Of a stretch of 64,000 nt of DNA, positions 1 through 10,747 are shown piece by piece. A program made the translations under genes and the position numbers. Positions within the stretch are counted from its first letter, which is position 1. Every line of letters begins with the position of its first letter. The DNA comes from Halarcobacter ebronensis (GTDB lineage: Bacteria; Campylobacterota; Campylobacteria; Campylobacterales; Arcobacteraceae), in the NCBI RefSeq assembly GCF_013201825.1, contig NZ_CP053836.1, forward strand, positions 1,426,001 to 1,490,000. Reading direction: 5' to 3'. Under the pieces are notes generated by a model. The model saw nothing but the letters and a program-made list of their open reading frames with translations, was not told the origin of the DNA and did not search any database.

Positions 1-38
1 GCTAAGATTTCCATCTTTTCAAAAATATCTTTTCTCAT
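1..38 (-). CDS. N-terminal fragment of an unidentified protein, cut by the window edge
   Basis: A minus-strand ATG at 38-36 opens a frame that stays open to the left edge and gives the first 12 residues MRKDIFEKMEIL. It lies 57 bp downstream of the UbiB-family gene on the same strand, so it could be the next gene of that operon. No strong Shine-Dalgarno sequence is visible before it. Too little is present to name a family, and a chance ATG cannot be excluded. Confidence 0.35.
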   Translation of the reverse strand, partial: MRKDIFEKMEIL

Positions 39-94
39 AAAGATATTTTAACTATTTATTTTTTGCTACTTAGATTTTATTGCAGTTTGCAATA

Positions 95-1585
95 TTACTT
101 ATAAATAAGTCTTAAAAATCCAAAAAGAAAGATAACAATTGCAAACTCTTTTGGCTCAAAACCATATAGAAGATAAAAGAGAGATGCAAAGATTAGTGCA
201 AAAGAGAGAGCGTAAGATTTTTGACTCTCTTTTTTTAGTTTAAAGAGGTATTCAAGTTGATTTTTTGAGAGCTCAACTTCAAGGGTTCCTTCACTTGCTT
301 TTTTAACCATAGTTTTGAAATCTTTTGTTATAAAAGGAAGCTCTTTTATCTCAGAGATTAATGTTTCAACAATTGAATCCTTTGCTCCTATTGCTTTTGG
401 AATATTTTTATTTAAAATTGGCAAAATATCTTTTATTCCATTGAAGTTCTCAATATAGGTTGTTCCAAGTCCTTCAATTATTGCACTAACCCTTAAAATA
501 TAGATTGCATCACTTGGAAGTTTAAAGGGAAGATTTCTAGTTTTTTCCAAAACATTAAAAGCCAAACTTTGCATAGATTGACTATCTAAACTATCATTTG
601 AAAAGATTTCAAACATTTTTGAAGTAAACTCTGCAAGTTCACTACTTGGAGCTTCATAAGCAATTGTTCCAAGCCTTTTACTAGCACTAATATAAGTTTC
701 ATAGTCTTGCTCATTGGCTGCTTTAATTAGTTCAATAATTGCAACCCTTTTGTCATTTGGTACAGTTTTAACCATTCCAAAATCAAGAAGAATTAATTCA
801 CCTTTTTTATTTACAAGCAGATTTCCAGGGTGTGGATCGGCATGAAAATAACCATTTACCAACATTTGAGTTGTGTAGAAGTTAACTAAATTTGCAATAA
901 TCTTTTTGAAATCAACTTTATATTTTGAAAGGTTTTCTTTATCATCAAATCTATAACCCTCTTCAAAACTCATCACAAGTGCATCATCATTTGAGTATTT
1001 TCTATAGGCTTTTGGAAATCTTATTTTCTCTTTTTTATAGACCTTTCTAAAATTTTTTAAATTTTGTAACTCTTGATTTAAAGAGACCTCTTGGACAATC
1101 ATCTTTGAAAATTCACTTACAACTGCTTCAATTGAGTTTTTTGTATAGTGTGAAAAGAGAGGTTTAAAGAGTCTATTGAAAAAATTTATTATTTTAATAT
1201 CTGCTAGAACTTGCTCTTTTATTCCTTCACGTCTAAGTTTTACAGCTACTTTTTTTCCGTTTTTAAGATATGCTGTATGTACTTGTCCAATTGAAGCTGA
1301 AGCAATTGGTTCAATAATAAACTCTTCAAAGATTTCTTTATTTGCAAAGGCTTTATTAAATACTTTTTCAAAAGCATCACTTCTCATAGGAGGAATTTGA
1401 TCGTGCAGACTTTTTAACTCTGCTAAGTAATCTTTTGAAAAGAAATCTGCTCTTGTTGCTAAGACTTGAGCTAGTTTTATAAAACTTGCTCCCAAAACTA
1501 ATATAGTTTCTTTTAATTTTTTTGGGCTTAAGGGTTTAAAGATAATAAAGCTATTTTTTCTTTTTATAACTAAATAGATTGTCAA
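95..1585 (-). CDS. ubiB: UbiB/AarF (ABC1/ADCK) family atypical protein kinase
   Basis: A 496-residue member of the ABC1/ADCK/UbiB family, which has a kinase-like fold with ATPase activity and supports isoprenoid quinone synthesis at the inner membrane. Visible marks are the A-rich loop IASASIGQVH near residue 93, the catalytic segment HADPHPGNLL near 248, DFGM near 268, and two hydrophobic segments at the C-terminus that look like a membrane hairpin. The family's N-terminal KxGQ motif reads KLAQ at residues 37-40, so the usual glycine is alanine. The start is a TTG with a distant AGGG and is uncertain; the N-terminus is short for the family. It follows pdxH by 58 bp on the same strand. Campylobacterota generally make menaquinone, so a ubiquinone-specific role should not be assumed. 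Confidence 0.85.
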   Translation of the reverse strand: MTIYLVIKRKNSFIIFKPLSPKKLKETILVLGASFIKLAQVLATRADFFSKDYLAELKSLHDQIPPMRSDAFEKVFNKAFANKEIFEEFIIEPIASASIGQVHTAYLKNGKKVAVKLRREGIKEQVLADIKIINFFNRLFKPLFSHYTKNSIEAVVSEFSKMIVQEVSLNQELQNLKNFRKVYKKEKIRFPKAYRKYSNDDALVMSFEEGYRFDDKENLSKYKVDFKKIIANLVNFYTTQMLVNGYFHADPHPGNLLVNKKGELILLDFGMVKTVPNDKRVAIIELIKAANEQDYETYISASKRLGTIAYEAPSSELAEFTSKMFEIFSNDSLDSQSMQSLAFNVLEKTRNLPFKLPSDAIYILRVSAIIEGLGTTYIENFNGIKDILPILNKNIPKAIGAKDSIVETLISEIKELPFITKDFKTMVKKASEGTLEVELSKNQLEYLFKLKKESQKSYALSFALIFASLFYLLYGFEPKEFAIVIFLFGFLRLIYK

Positions 1586-1643
1586 TAAAAAAGTAAAAAC
1601 CCTGTAAACTCTAAATGGTGAAAAATATTTTATTTTAGCTCCT

Positions 1644-2282
1644 TTATGGCTCTAACCTACTTATTTCCCAAGAGTTATCTTTTTGTTTATAGGCAAATCT
1701 ATCATGAAGTCTATTTAAGCCCCCTTGCCAAAACTCAAAGTACTTAGGAATAATCTGATATCCTCCCCAAAAAGAGGGGAAAGGGATCTCTCCTTTAGCA
1801 AATTTTTTTCTCATTTCATCAAATTTTGTCTCTAAAACTGTTCTTGAGTTTACAATCTTACTTTGATGTGAGACCCAAGCACCAATTTGACTACCTCTAG
1901 GTCGAGAGAGAAAATATTTCAAAGACTCTCCCTTTGGGATTTTTTTAATTTCCCCTTCAATCCTTACTTGTCTTTCAAGTCCAAGCCAAGCAAAGTGGAC
2001 ACTTACATTTGGATTTTCATCTATTTGTTGAGATTTTTTACTGCCATAATTTGAAAAAAAAGTAAACCCTTTTTCATCATATATTTTAAGTAACACAGTT
2101 CTCTGGGTTGGTCTTAAATCTTTTCCAACAGTTGCAAGGGTAAAAGCGTTTGGTTCAATAAGTTCAGCTTTTAGCGCTTCATTAAACCATTTTTCAAACT
2201 GCTTAAAAGGACTTTTTTCTAAATCCTCTTGTTCCAAACCCTTTGAGGTGTATTCTTGTCTCATTTTTGACAAATCTGGCAT
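1644..2282 (-). CDS. pdxH: pyridoxamine/pyridoxine 5'-phosphate oxidase
   Basis: A 212-residue FMN-dependent oxidase making pyridoxal 5'-phosphate from pyridoxamine or pyridoxine phosphate in the cytoplasm. The length matches bacterial PdxH (about 210-220 residues). Family signatures are visible: RTVLLK near residue 60, FFSNYGSKKSQQI, the substrate-contacting SRPRGSQIGAWVS near 127-139, and the C-terminal block FWQGGLNRLHDRF. The ATG is preceded by GGAG at good spacing. It sits 14 bp after the phasin-like gene and before the UbiB-family gene, so the three are probably co-transcribed. PLP supply is a housekeeping function; the neighbours give no more specific role. Confidence 0.95.
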   Translation of the reverse strand: MPDLSKMRQEYTSKGLEQEDLEKSPFKQFEKWFNEALKAELIEPNAFTLATVGKDLRPTQRTVLLKIYDEKGFTFFSNYGSKKSQQIDENPNVSVHFAWLGLERQVRIEGEIKKIPKGESLKYFLSRPRGSQIGAWVSHQSKIVNSRTVLETKFDEMRKKFAKGEIPFPSFWGGYQIIPKYFEFWQGGLNRLHDRFAYKQKDNSWEISRLEP

Positions 2283-2296
2283 ACTTTTAACTCCAA

Positions 2297-2566
2297 TTAT
2301 TTGCTACTTAATTCATCTTTTAGTTTTTGTAAATCTTTTTTTGTTACAAGACCTAATTCATTGATAAGCTCTTTTAGATGACTTCTAAGCTCTTTTTTGA
2401 TTTTTTTATCTTCGAGTTTACCTTTTCTTTCCATATTTTTTAAGAACTCTTTTGCATCATCTTTTTTGATTTTCCCTTTTTTTTCTAAGGTTTTAATCTC
2501 CTCTTCAACTCTTTGTTTAATTAAAGCAGTTGCTCCTAAACTTGTATATATTAACTCTTTTATCAT
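2297..2566 (-). CDS. small phasin-like / UbiK-like coiled-coil protein
   Basis: An 89-residue, highly charged, Lys/Glu-rich protein that is almost entirely helical by composition. It resembles the short phasin-superfamily proteins: a hydrophobic N-terminal helix (IYTSLGATALI), a charged middle, then LVTKKDLQKLKDELSSK, which is reminiscent of the end of UbiK/YqiC-type accessory proteins. AGGAG lies 7 bp before the ATG. It starts the run phasin-like - pdxH - ubiB. UbiK-like proteins are known as assembly factors of ubiquinone biosynthesis in Proteobacteria, so its place next to a UbiB homologue is suggestive, but this is inference from composition and neighbourhood. It could equally be a polyhydroxyalkanoate-type phasin or a generic coiled coil. 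Confidence 0.6.
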   Translation of the reverse strand: MIKELIYTSLGATALIKQRVEEEIKTLEKKGKIKKDDAKEFLKNMERKGKLEDKKIKKELRSHLKELINELGLVTKKDLQKLKDELSSK

Positions 2567-2634
2567 AGTAACTCCTTACTTGTATTTCAAATAATACCTA
2601 AAGTGTTAAACATTAGTAGGATTATTTTGTTTAT

Positions 2635-3000
2635 TTATCTATTTTGATAAATATCTTTTAGTACAATATCTTCTATATACTCTGATTTTCCAAAATGCTC
2701 TAATATTTTAAACTCAACATCATCATAACTATTTTTTAAAGTGTAGATTATATTTGGAATATCAACTGCTACGTGACGTCCACTATTTAAGAAAAAAGGA
2801 TAATAATATATCTCTTTTGCTCCCTCTTCAATAGCTCTTTTACTTGCATCATCCATTGATGGTTCTGCAATCTCTAAAAAAGAGGCTTTTATAATATCAT
2901 AAGTGTTAACTCTTTCTTTTATACTCTCTACCATTGAGATAAACTCATTATTAGATAGCTCTTTTTTACTTCCATGGGCTACAAATATTAGTGCTTTCAT
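2635..3000 (-). CDS. short-form sirohydrochlorin chelatase-like protein (CbiX family)
   Basis: A 121-residue single-domain CbiX/SirB-like protein, the small form that dimerises to give a chelatase active site. It carries the N-terminal metal/substrate histidine in FVAHGSKK and the second conserved histidine in FFLNSGRHVAVDIP near residue 76. The family inserts cobalt, nickel or ferrous iron into sirohydrochlorin on the way to cobalamin, coenzyme F430 or siroheme. It begins 2 bp after thiE ends and is the last gene of the thiD-thiE-cbiX run. The metal and product cannot be read from this window, and there is no corrin or siroheme gene nearby. Confidence 0.8.
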   Translation of the reverse strand: MKALIFVAHGSKKELSNNEFISMVESIKERVNTYDIIKASFLEIAEPSMDDASKRAIEEGAKEIYYYPFFLNSGRHVAVDIPNIIYTLKNSYDDVEFKILEHFGKSEYIEDIVLKDIYQNR

Positions 3001-3002
3001 GC

Positions 3003-3623
3003 TTAATCCATTAATTTTTTATATATTTCTGACTTTTGTTTTATGTCAGTACTTTTCCAGATATCAGTAATAACTGCAACCATATCAACACCTCTAGTTA
3101 GAAGTTTTGATACATTTTGAGTTGTGATACCACCAATGGCACAAACAGGTATATTTAAGTGCTCTTTTGCTTCTTTAATTATATCAATATCAACTACTTT
3201 TGCATTTGGTTTTGTAGGTGAACTAAAAAAAGAACCAAAAGCAACATAATCTACTCTTTTGTTTTCCATCTCTTTTGCCAACTCTAAATTACCATAACAA
3301 GAGACTCCTAAATAACCCCAATACTTCTCTCTAATTTTATCAATTCTATAGTGATCACTCTCTCCCACATGCAAACCATCACATTTAAGTTTAATAGCTA
3401 AATCAACTCTGTCATTTAGTACAAAGAGTGCTTTATATCTTCTACATAGATTTTGTATATCTAAAACTATCTTTTCAATATCCTCATCACTACTTTGTTT
3501 ATCTCTTAATTGTACTATTTTAGCTCCACCTTTAAGACTCTCTTCTATTTGAACAAGCATTGTGTTTTTTGGAGTTAATAAATCATCACTAATTACATAT
3601 AAACCTTTTAGTTTTTTAAGCAT
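3003..3623 (-). CDS. thiE: thiamine phosphate synthase
   Basis: A 206-residue TIM-barrel enzyme that couples HMP pyrophosphate with the thiazole phosphate to give thiamine monophosphate. Characteristic segments are VQLRDKQSSDE (the QxRxK pyrophosphate/thiazole region), FVLNDRVDLAIKLKCDGLHVG, YVAFGSFFSSPTKPNA near residue 128, and AIGGITTQNV near 162. The length is typical. The ATG lies inside the end of thiD (16 bp overlap), so translation is probably coupled. With ThiD it covers pyrimidine activation and coupling, while the thiazole branch is not in the window. Confidence 0.95.
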   Translation of the reverse strand: MLKKLKGLYVISDDLLTPKNTMLVQIEESLKGGAKIVQLRDKQSSDEDIEKIVLDIQNLCRRYKALFVLNDRVDLAIKLKCDGLHVGESDHYRIDKIREKYWGYLGVSCYGNLELAKEMENKRVDYVAFGSFFSSPTKPNAKVVDIDIIKEAKEHLNIPVCAIGGITTQNVSKLLTRGVDMVAVITDIWKSTDIKQKSEIYKKLMD

Positions 3624-4393
3624 TCATACCCTTTTTTATGTGCTATTGGTCCCATTCCATGACCTAAGTTTGGTGCATTTAATACTGCATTATAGATAAA
3701 ATATTTTGCAACCTCTATTGAGCTTTCAATAGATTTTCCAAGGGCAATATTTGCAGCAATTGCACTTGAGAAACTACACCCTGTACCATGGGTGTTTGTT
3801 GTATCTATAAGTTTTGTATAAAATAGACTTTTTCTCTCCTCATGAAAAAGAGTATCCAAACTTAGAAGTTCATCATCTTTGATTTTTTTATCATTTTTTA
3901 TTACTACTTTACAAGGTAGTGAGTGTATCTTCTCTATTGCCTCTTTGTTTAACTCTTCATAATCAAACAAAGCTTTTGCTTCAAAAAGATTTGGAGTAAT
4001 CAGTGTTGAGTATTGAAATAGAGATTTTAGATTCTCAACCGCATCATCATTTAGAAGTTTAGAACCTGCTTTTGAGATAAATACAGGATCAAAAATAATT
4101 GGAATATCAAGATTTTTTATTACATCTTTGACCACATCAATAATTTCATTTGAAAAAAGCATTCCTATTTTAATAACTGAAACATCAAAATCTTTTAAAA
4201 CAGCCTCTATTTGTGCCTTTACAAAATCTGGACTTATCTCATAAATATCTGTTACTCCTGTAGTATTTTGGGCAGTTAAAACTGTAATTGCACTACATCC
4301 AAAAAGACCAAAAGCCTCAAAGGTTTTTAAGTCTGCTTGAATTCCTGCTCCACCACTACTGTCACTTCCCGCAATAGTTAAAGCAACTTTCAT
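3608..4393 (-). CDS. thiD: hydroxymethylpyrimidine/phosphomethylpyrimidine kinase
   Basis: A 261-residue ribokinase-fold enzyme phosphorylating HMP and HMP-P with ATP for thiamine synthesis. The N-terminus ALTIAGSDSSGGAGIQADLK is diagnostic, followed by TAQNTTGV, IKIGML, and the C-terminal anion-hole and catalytic motif TNTHGTGCSFSSA near residue 200 with the conserved Gly-Thr-Gly-Cys. It is the first gene of the thiD-thiE-cbiX operon. The 167 bp upstream region, shared with the divergent ABC-F gene, shows no recognisable TPP riboswitch core, so regulation by thiamine pyrophosphate is not supported here. Confidence 0.95.
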   Translation of the reverse strand: MKVALTIAGSDSSGGAGIQADLKTFEAFGLFGCSAITVLTAQNTTGVTDIYEISPDFVKAQIEAVLKDFDVSVIKIGMLFSNEIIDVVKDVIKNLDIPIIFDPVFISKAGSKLLNDDAVENLKSLFQYSTLITPNLFEAKALFDYEELNKEAIEKIHSLPCKVVIKNDKKIKDDELLSLDTLFHEERKSLFYTKLIDTTNTHGTGCSFSSAIAANIALGKSIESSIEVAKYFIYNAVLNAPNLGHGMGPIAHKKGYECLKN

Positions 4394-4560
4394 TATAAAT
4401 CCTTTAAGTTATAATAGTTGTATTGTAACAATATAAGCTATAATTCATAGTAAAAAATTGTTATTCTAAAAGATTATTTCTCTTTTTTTTAAAGGACTAA
4501 CATATCTTATAGCAACTTTACGATATAATCCCGCCATAAATAGAAATGGAGTTTTGATAT

Positions 4561-6156
4561 ATGTTACAAGTAGTAAATTTAAAGAAAGCATTTGGTCCTA
4601 GAGTGCTTTTTCAAGAAATTAACTTAAAATTTGATAGTGGGAAAAGATATGGTCTTATTGGTGCAAATGGTGCTGGTAAAACAACTTTCCTTAAAATCCT
4701 TTCAGGTATTGAAGATGCAACAGAGGGTGAAATTCAAGTTCAAAGTGGTAAAAAAATTGGGACATTGGGACAAAACCAATTTGCATATGAAAAATTTTCA
4801 CTTTTTGATACAGTTTTATTAGGAAACAAAAGATTATATGATGCAGTAAAAGAGAAAGAGAAACTTTACTTAAGTGAAGATTTTACTGATGAGATAAACA
4901 ATAGGTTAGGGGAGCTTGAGATTATCTGTTGTGAAGAGGATCCAACATATGAATATGATATTAAAGTTACTAAAATTTTAGAGGATTTAGGTTTTCCTTC
5001 AAGTCAACATCAAGATTTAATGAGCACAATTACAGGGGGAGATAAATTCAAAGTTTTATTAGCACAAGTTCTTTTCCCTAAACCTGATATCCTATTTCTA
5101 GATGAGCCTACAAACAACCTTGATATTAAAACAATTGGTTGGTTAGAAAACCAACTTCAACACCATGAAGGTACAATGGTTGTTATCTCTCACGATAGAC
5201 ACTTTTTAAATGCAGTTTGTACACATATTTTAGATGTTGATTATAAACAAATTAGAGAGTTTACAGGTAATTATGATGATTGGTATATTGCTTCAACAGT
5301 TATTGCTAAACAACAACAAGCTGATATGAGTAAAAAATTAAAAGAGAAAGAGGAGCTTGAGAAGTTTATTGCTAGATTTAGTGCAAATGCATCTAAAGCA
5401 AAACAAGCTACTTCAAGACAAAAACAACTTGACAAACTAGATATTGGAGCAATTCAAATATCAAGTAGAAGAGACCCATCTATTGTATTTAAACAAAAAA
5501 GAGAAGTAGGGAAAGAGATACTAACTGTAAAAGGAATCTCTAAATCTTATGATGGTGAAGTTGTGTTAAATAATATCTCTTTTACGGTTGAAAAAGGTGA
5601 TAAAATTGCATTAATTGGACCAAATGGTATTGGTAAAACGACTCTTTGCGAAGTTTTAGTTGGAAATATCAAACCTGATTCTGGGGATGTTCATTGGGGT
5701 GCAACAATTCAAAATGGATATTTTCCTCAAAATGCTACAGATATGATTGATGGTGATATGACTCTTTACGATTGGTTAAGAGGTTTTGATAGGGAAGCGG
5801 ATATCTCTGAGATTAGAAACTGTTTAGGAAGAATGCTATTTAATGGACAAGAGCAAGAGAAAAAAGTTAAATCTTGTTCAGGGGGAGAAAAGCATAGAAT
5901 GATGTTATCAAAGATTATGCTTGAACAACCAAACTTTATGGTTCTTGATGAACCTACAAACCACCTTGATCTAGAAGCAATTATTGCTTTAGGAGAGGGA
6001 CTTTTAGCATATCCTGGTTCTGTAATTTGTGTTTCTCACGATAGGGAACTACTTGATGCTTATGCAAATAGAATTATTGAGATCCAACCTGATGGTTCTA
6101 TTATTGATTTTAAAGGTAGTTACGAAGAGTTTAATGATAGTAAAGAGGGAAATTAA
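4561..6156 (+). CDS. ABC-F family ATPase, YbiT type
   Basis: A 531-residue soluble protein with two ABC nucleotide-binding domains and no membrane segment, which defines the ABC-F (translation-associated) class. Walker A is GANGAGKTT near residue 38 and GPNGIGKTT near 357; Walker B segments are LFLDEPTNNLD and MVLDEPTNHLD. The inter-domain linker (about residues 245-310) is Lys/Glu-rich, as in ribosome-binding ABC-F proteins. Length and domain features match the YbiT group. The second signature is SGGE, while the first reads TGGDK, a departure from the usual LSGGQ. It is divergent from thiD, and its 3' end forms a hairpin shared with the convergent thioesterase gene. Confidence 0.9.
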   Translation: MLQVVNLKKAFGPRVLFQEINLKFDSGKRYGLIGANGAGKTTFLKILSGIEDATEGEIQVQSGKKIGTLGQNQFAYEKFSLFDTVLLGNKRLYDAVKEKEKLYLSEDFTDEINNRLGELEIICCEEDPTYEYDIKVTKILEDLGFPSSQHQDLMSTITGGDKFKVLLAQVLFPKPDILFLDEPTNNLDIKTIGWLENQLQHHEGTMVVISHDRHFLNAVCTHILDVDYKQIREFTGNYDDWYIASTVIAKQQQADMSKKLKEKEELEKFIARFSANASKAKQATSRQKQLDKLDIGAIQISSRRDPSIVFKQKREVGKEILTVKGISKSYDGEVVLNNISFTVEKGDKIALIGPNGIGKTTLCEVLVGNIKPDSGDVHWGATIQNGYFPQNATDMIDGDMTLYDWLRGFDREADISEIRNCLGRMLFNGQEQEKKVKSCSGGEKHRMMLSKIMLEQPNFMVLDEPTNHLDLEAIIALGEGLLAYPGSVICVSHDRELLDAYANRIIEIQPDGSIIDFKGSYEEFNDSKEGN

Positions 6157-6169
6157 TCTTCCCTCTTTA
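6141..6169. terminator. bidirectional hairpin terminator between the ABC-F gene and the thioesterase gene
   Basis: Perfect 11-bp arms TAAAGAGGGAA and TTCCCTCTTTA enclose a 7-nt loop. The left arm covers the end of the ABC-F coding region, and the right arm runs to just before the convergent gene's stop at 6174. The T-rich flank TTTATTAATT follows on the plus strand. Confidence 0.75.
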
Positions 6170-6173
6170 TTAA

Positions 6174-6650
6174 TTAGAGTTTAGCATGTCTTGAAGACAT
6201 TCTAATCTCTCTTCTTTGTATTGCGTCGTTATATCTTCTTTTTTCATCTTCTGTTTCTGGTTCTAGTTTTGGAACAGCGCTTGGATTTCCATCTTCATCC
6301 ATTGCAATCATTGTGAAGTAACAAACGTTTGTATTTTTTATTGAGTGATCTTTAATATCTTCAGAAATAACTTTGATACCAATCTCCATTGAGGTTCTTC
6401 CTGTATAGTTTACAGAGGCATGAAAAGTTACTAATGAACCTATTTTTATAGGGTTTTTAAATAGTACCATATCGACAGAAAGCGTTACTGCATACATTCC
6501 AGTATATCTTGCAGCACAGGCGTAAGCAACATGGTCTAACATTTTTAGGATCTCTCCACCATGAACATTATTTCCAGTAAAATTAGCTTTATCTGGAGTC
6601 ATTAACATAGTCATTGTTAATGATTTTTCCCTTTTGTAATTCCCTTCCAT
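6174..6650 (-). CDS. hotdog-fold acyl-CoA thioesterase, YciA/BFIT type
   Basis: A 158-residue single hotdog-domain protein like YciA-type acyl-CoA thioesterases, which hydrolyse acyl-CoA to free acid and CoA in the cytoplasm. Features are NVHGGEILKMLDHVAYACA near residues 28-46 (the N/H-GG-x-LM helix region carrying the catalytic acid), VDMVLFKNPIKIGSLVTFHA, and the strand VCYFTMIAMDEDGNP. The length fits the hexameric single-domain members. It is transcribed alone, convergent with the ABC-F gene. Substrate chain length cannot be told from sequence. Confidence 0.85.
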   Translation of the reverse strand: MEGNYKREKSLTMTMLMTPDKANFTGNNVHGGEILKMLDHVAYACAARYTGMYAVTLSVDMVLFKNPIKIGSLVTFHASVNYTGRTSMEIGIKVISEDIKDHSIKNTNVCYFTMIAMDEDGNPSAVPKLEPETEDEKRRYNDAIQRREIRMSSRHAKL

Positions 6651-6859
6651 TATTTACAGCCTTTTAAAAATTGTCTATAAATAATTATAGAGTATTAAGT
6701 AAAAAATTTAAGAAAAATTTATAAATAAATCTTATAGATTAGTGAAATTATATAAAAAAGTAACAAGTATAATAATATAATCTTTTAATTAATAAAATAA
6801 TAGGACTATTATGATACTATTTAATAATATAATTGATAAATTTGTGTGGAGAAAATATT

Positions 6860-7441
6860 ATGGAAAAGATTAATCTGTTAATTGTTGATGATATTGCTGA
6901 CAATATTTATTCTCTTAGATATCTTCTTGAAGAGAAATTTGATGACATAAATATTTTAGAAGCAGATAACGTAAAAGATGCTCTAATAATTATTATGAAA
7001 AATGAAGTGGATTTAATATTAAGTGATATACAAATGCCTGAGATTGATGGCTTCCAATTTGTTGAGTATCTACAAGGTATAGAGGATACAAGACATATTC
7101 CTATTATTTTAATTACAGGAATTTATAATAATGAAATTTATCAAAAAAAGGCTTATAACAGCTCTTCTACTGTTGTTGATTTTATTACAAAACCAATAGA
7201 TACAGAGATTTTATGTTCAAAATTAAATGTCTTTATAAAACTTTTTAAAGAGAGAAAAAAAGATAAAAAAGAGATTGCTGAAAAAGACAAATTACTTAGA
7301 AGCAGAGATAAAATTAAAACAATGCTAAGTAATCTGGATGGGCTTCATGATGAAATAAAAGAGCAAATTTTACAAACAAGTGAGATAAAAGGGCTTCTTT
7401 TAGATGAAGCAGAATTAATTGATTTGGATAAATTAAACTAA
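6860..7441 (+). CDS. single-receiver response regulator with a coiled-coil C-terminus
   Basis: A CheY-like receiver of about 125 residues (NLLIVDDIADN, phospho-acceptor in LILSDIQMPEIDG, conserved Lys in FITKPID), followed by a charged helical tail of about 60 residues (LFKERKKDKKEIAEKDKLL onward) with no known output domain. An upstream in-frame TTG at 6833 would add nine residues, but the ATG at 6860 has GGAG about 9 bp before it and begins directly at the receiver, so I use it. The tail may dimerise or contact a partner such as a kinase. No kinase gene is adjacent, so it is an orphan regulator here. Confidence 0.85.
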   Translation: MEKINLLIVDDIADNIYSLRYLLEEKFDDINILEADNVKDALIIIMKNEVDLILSDIQMPEIDGFQFVEYLQGIEDTRHIPIILITGIYNNEIYQKKAYNSSSTVVDFITKPIDTEILCSKLNVFIKLFKERKKDKKEIAEKDKLLRSRDKIKTMLSNLDGLHDEIKEQILQTSEIKGLLLDEAELIDLDKLN

Positions 7442-7448
7442 GATAAAA

Positions 7449-10112
<2,664 letters not shown>

Positions 10113-10232
10113 ATCTTTCCTTTAGAGTTTGTATTATACAAAAATAAATTGTTTTTCAAATAAAAATATTTATAATAATGTTTAATAAAAATTGGATAAT
10201 ATTTCATTATTTAATTTGAAAAGAGATTTTAT

Positions 10233-10580
10233 ATGAGTTATGAAGAGATTTTTGGTTATGGATGGAGTCTGAATTTTTTAATGTTTATATTAAATGTCTA
10301 TATTGGCATAAAATCAATGAATAGAAAAACAAAAGAGCAGTTATTGTATGAAAACAAGATTCTAAGTAGACTAAAAAATGAGTTTGATAAATACTATCCA
10401 TATAGAAAATATGAGACAATAATCAGTTATTTAATACCCTTTACAGCTTTTTTTAGAGTAAGTTTTAGATTGCTTGAAATGACAATGTTCTTTAATAAAA
10501 ATAGATCTGCAAAACTTTTTGATTATATGATTTTTAAATATCAAAGTGATATTAAATTGGCAAGAAATAGAATTAAATAG
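10233..10580 (+). CDS. small membrane-associated protein, unknown function
   Basis: 115 residues with a hydrophobic stretch at about residues 12-28 (SLNFLMFILNVYIGI), a basic middle segment, a second hydrophobic stretch at about 66-90 (ISYLIPFTAFF onward), and a basic C-terminus. AAAGAG precedes the ATG. It lies between the methyltransferase and the chemoreceptor and is transcribed toward the latter, separated by 167 bp of AT-rich sequence. I do not recognise a family; two short helices with cytoplasmic basic ends would fit an inner-membrane protein. Confidence 0.6.
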   Translation: MSYEEIFGYGWSLNFLMFILNVYIGIKSMNRKTKEQLLYENKILSRLKNEFDKYYPYRKYETIISYLIPFTAFFRVSFRLLEMTMFFNKNRSAKLFDYMIFKYQSDIKLARNRIK

Positions 10581-10747
10581 TATTTTAAAAAATATTATAA
10601 AATTTAAAAAATTATTTTATCGTTTTTTAAAAATAACTACTTTTGGGCTTTCTCCTGACAAAATTTTATAAATAAAAAATTATTTTTGTAACTAAAGTGT
10701 AATTGTTCTTAGTTAAACTCCATTGGATTTTTTAATTTGGAGATTTA

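Noticed and set aside
79-110. Short inverted repeats ATTGCA-GTT-TGCAAT and ACTTAT-AA-ATAAGT near the UbiB gene end as a terminator
   Set aside because: Stems are only 6 bp and AT-rich, no T-tract follows on the minus strand, and one lies within coding sequence.
1176-1400. Plus-strand frame inside the UbiB-family gene
   Set aside because: It is antisense to a well-supported gene, hydrophobic by composition only, and without a ribosome site. The same reasoning excludes the antisense frames within the chemoreceptor, aceF, ligase and mlaD genes.
4394-4560. Possible TPP riboswitch upstream of thiD
   Set aside because: The minus-strand leader lacks the conserved CTGAGA and ACCTGATC-type core elements and is too short and AT-rich for a TPP aptamer.
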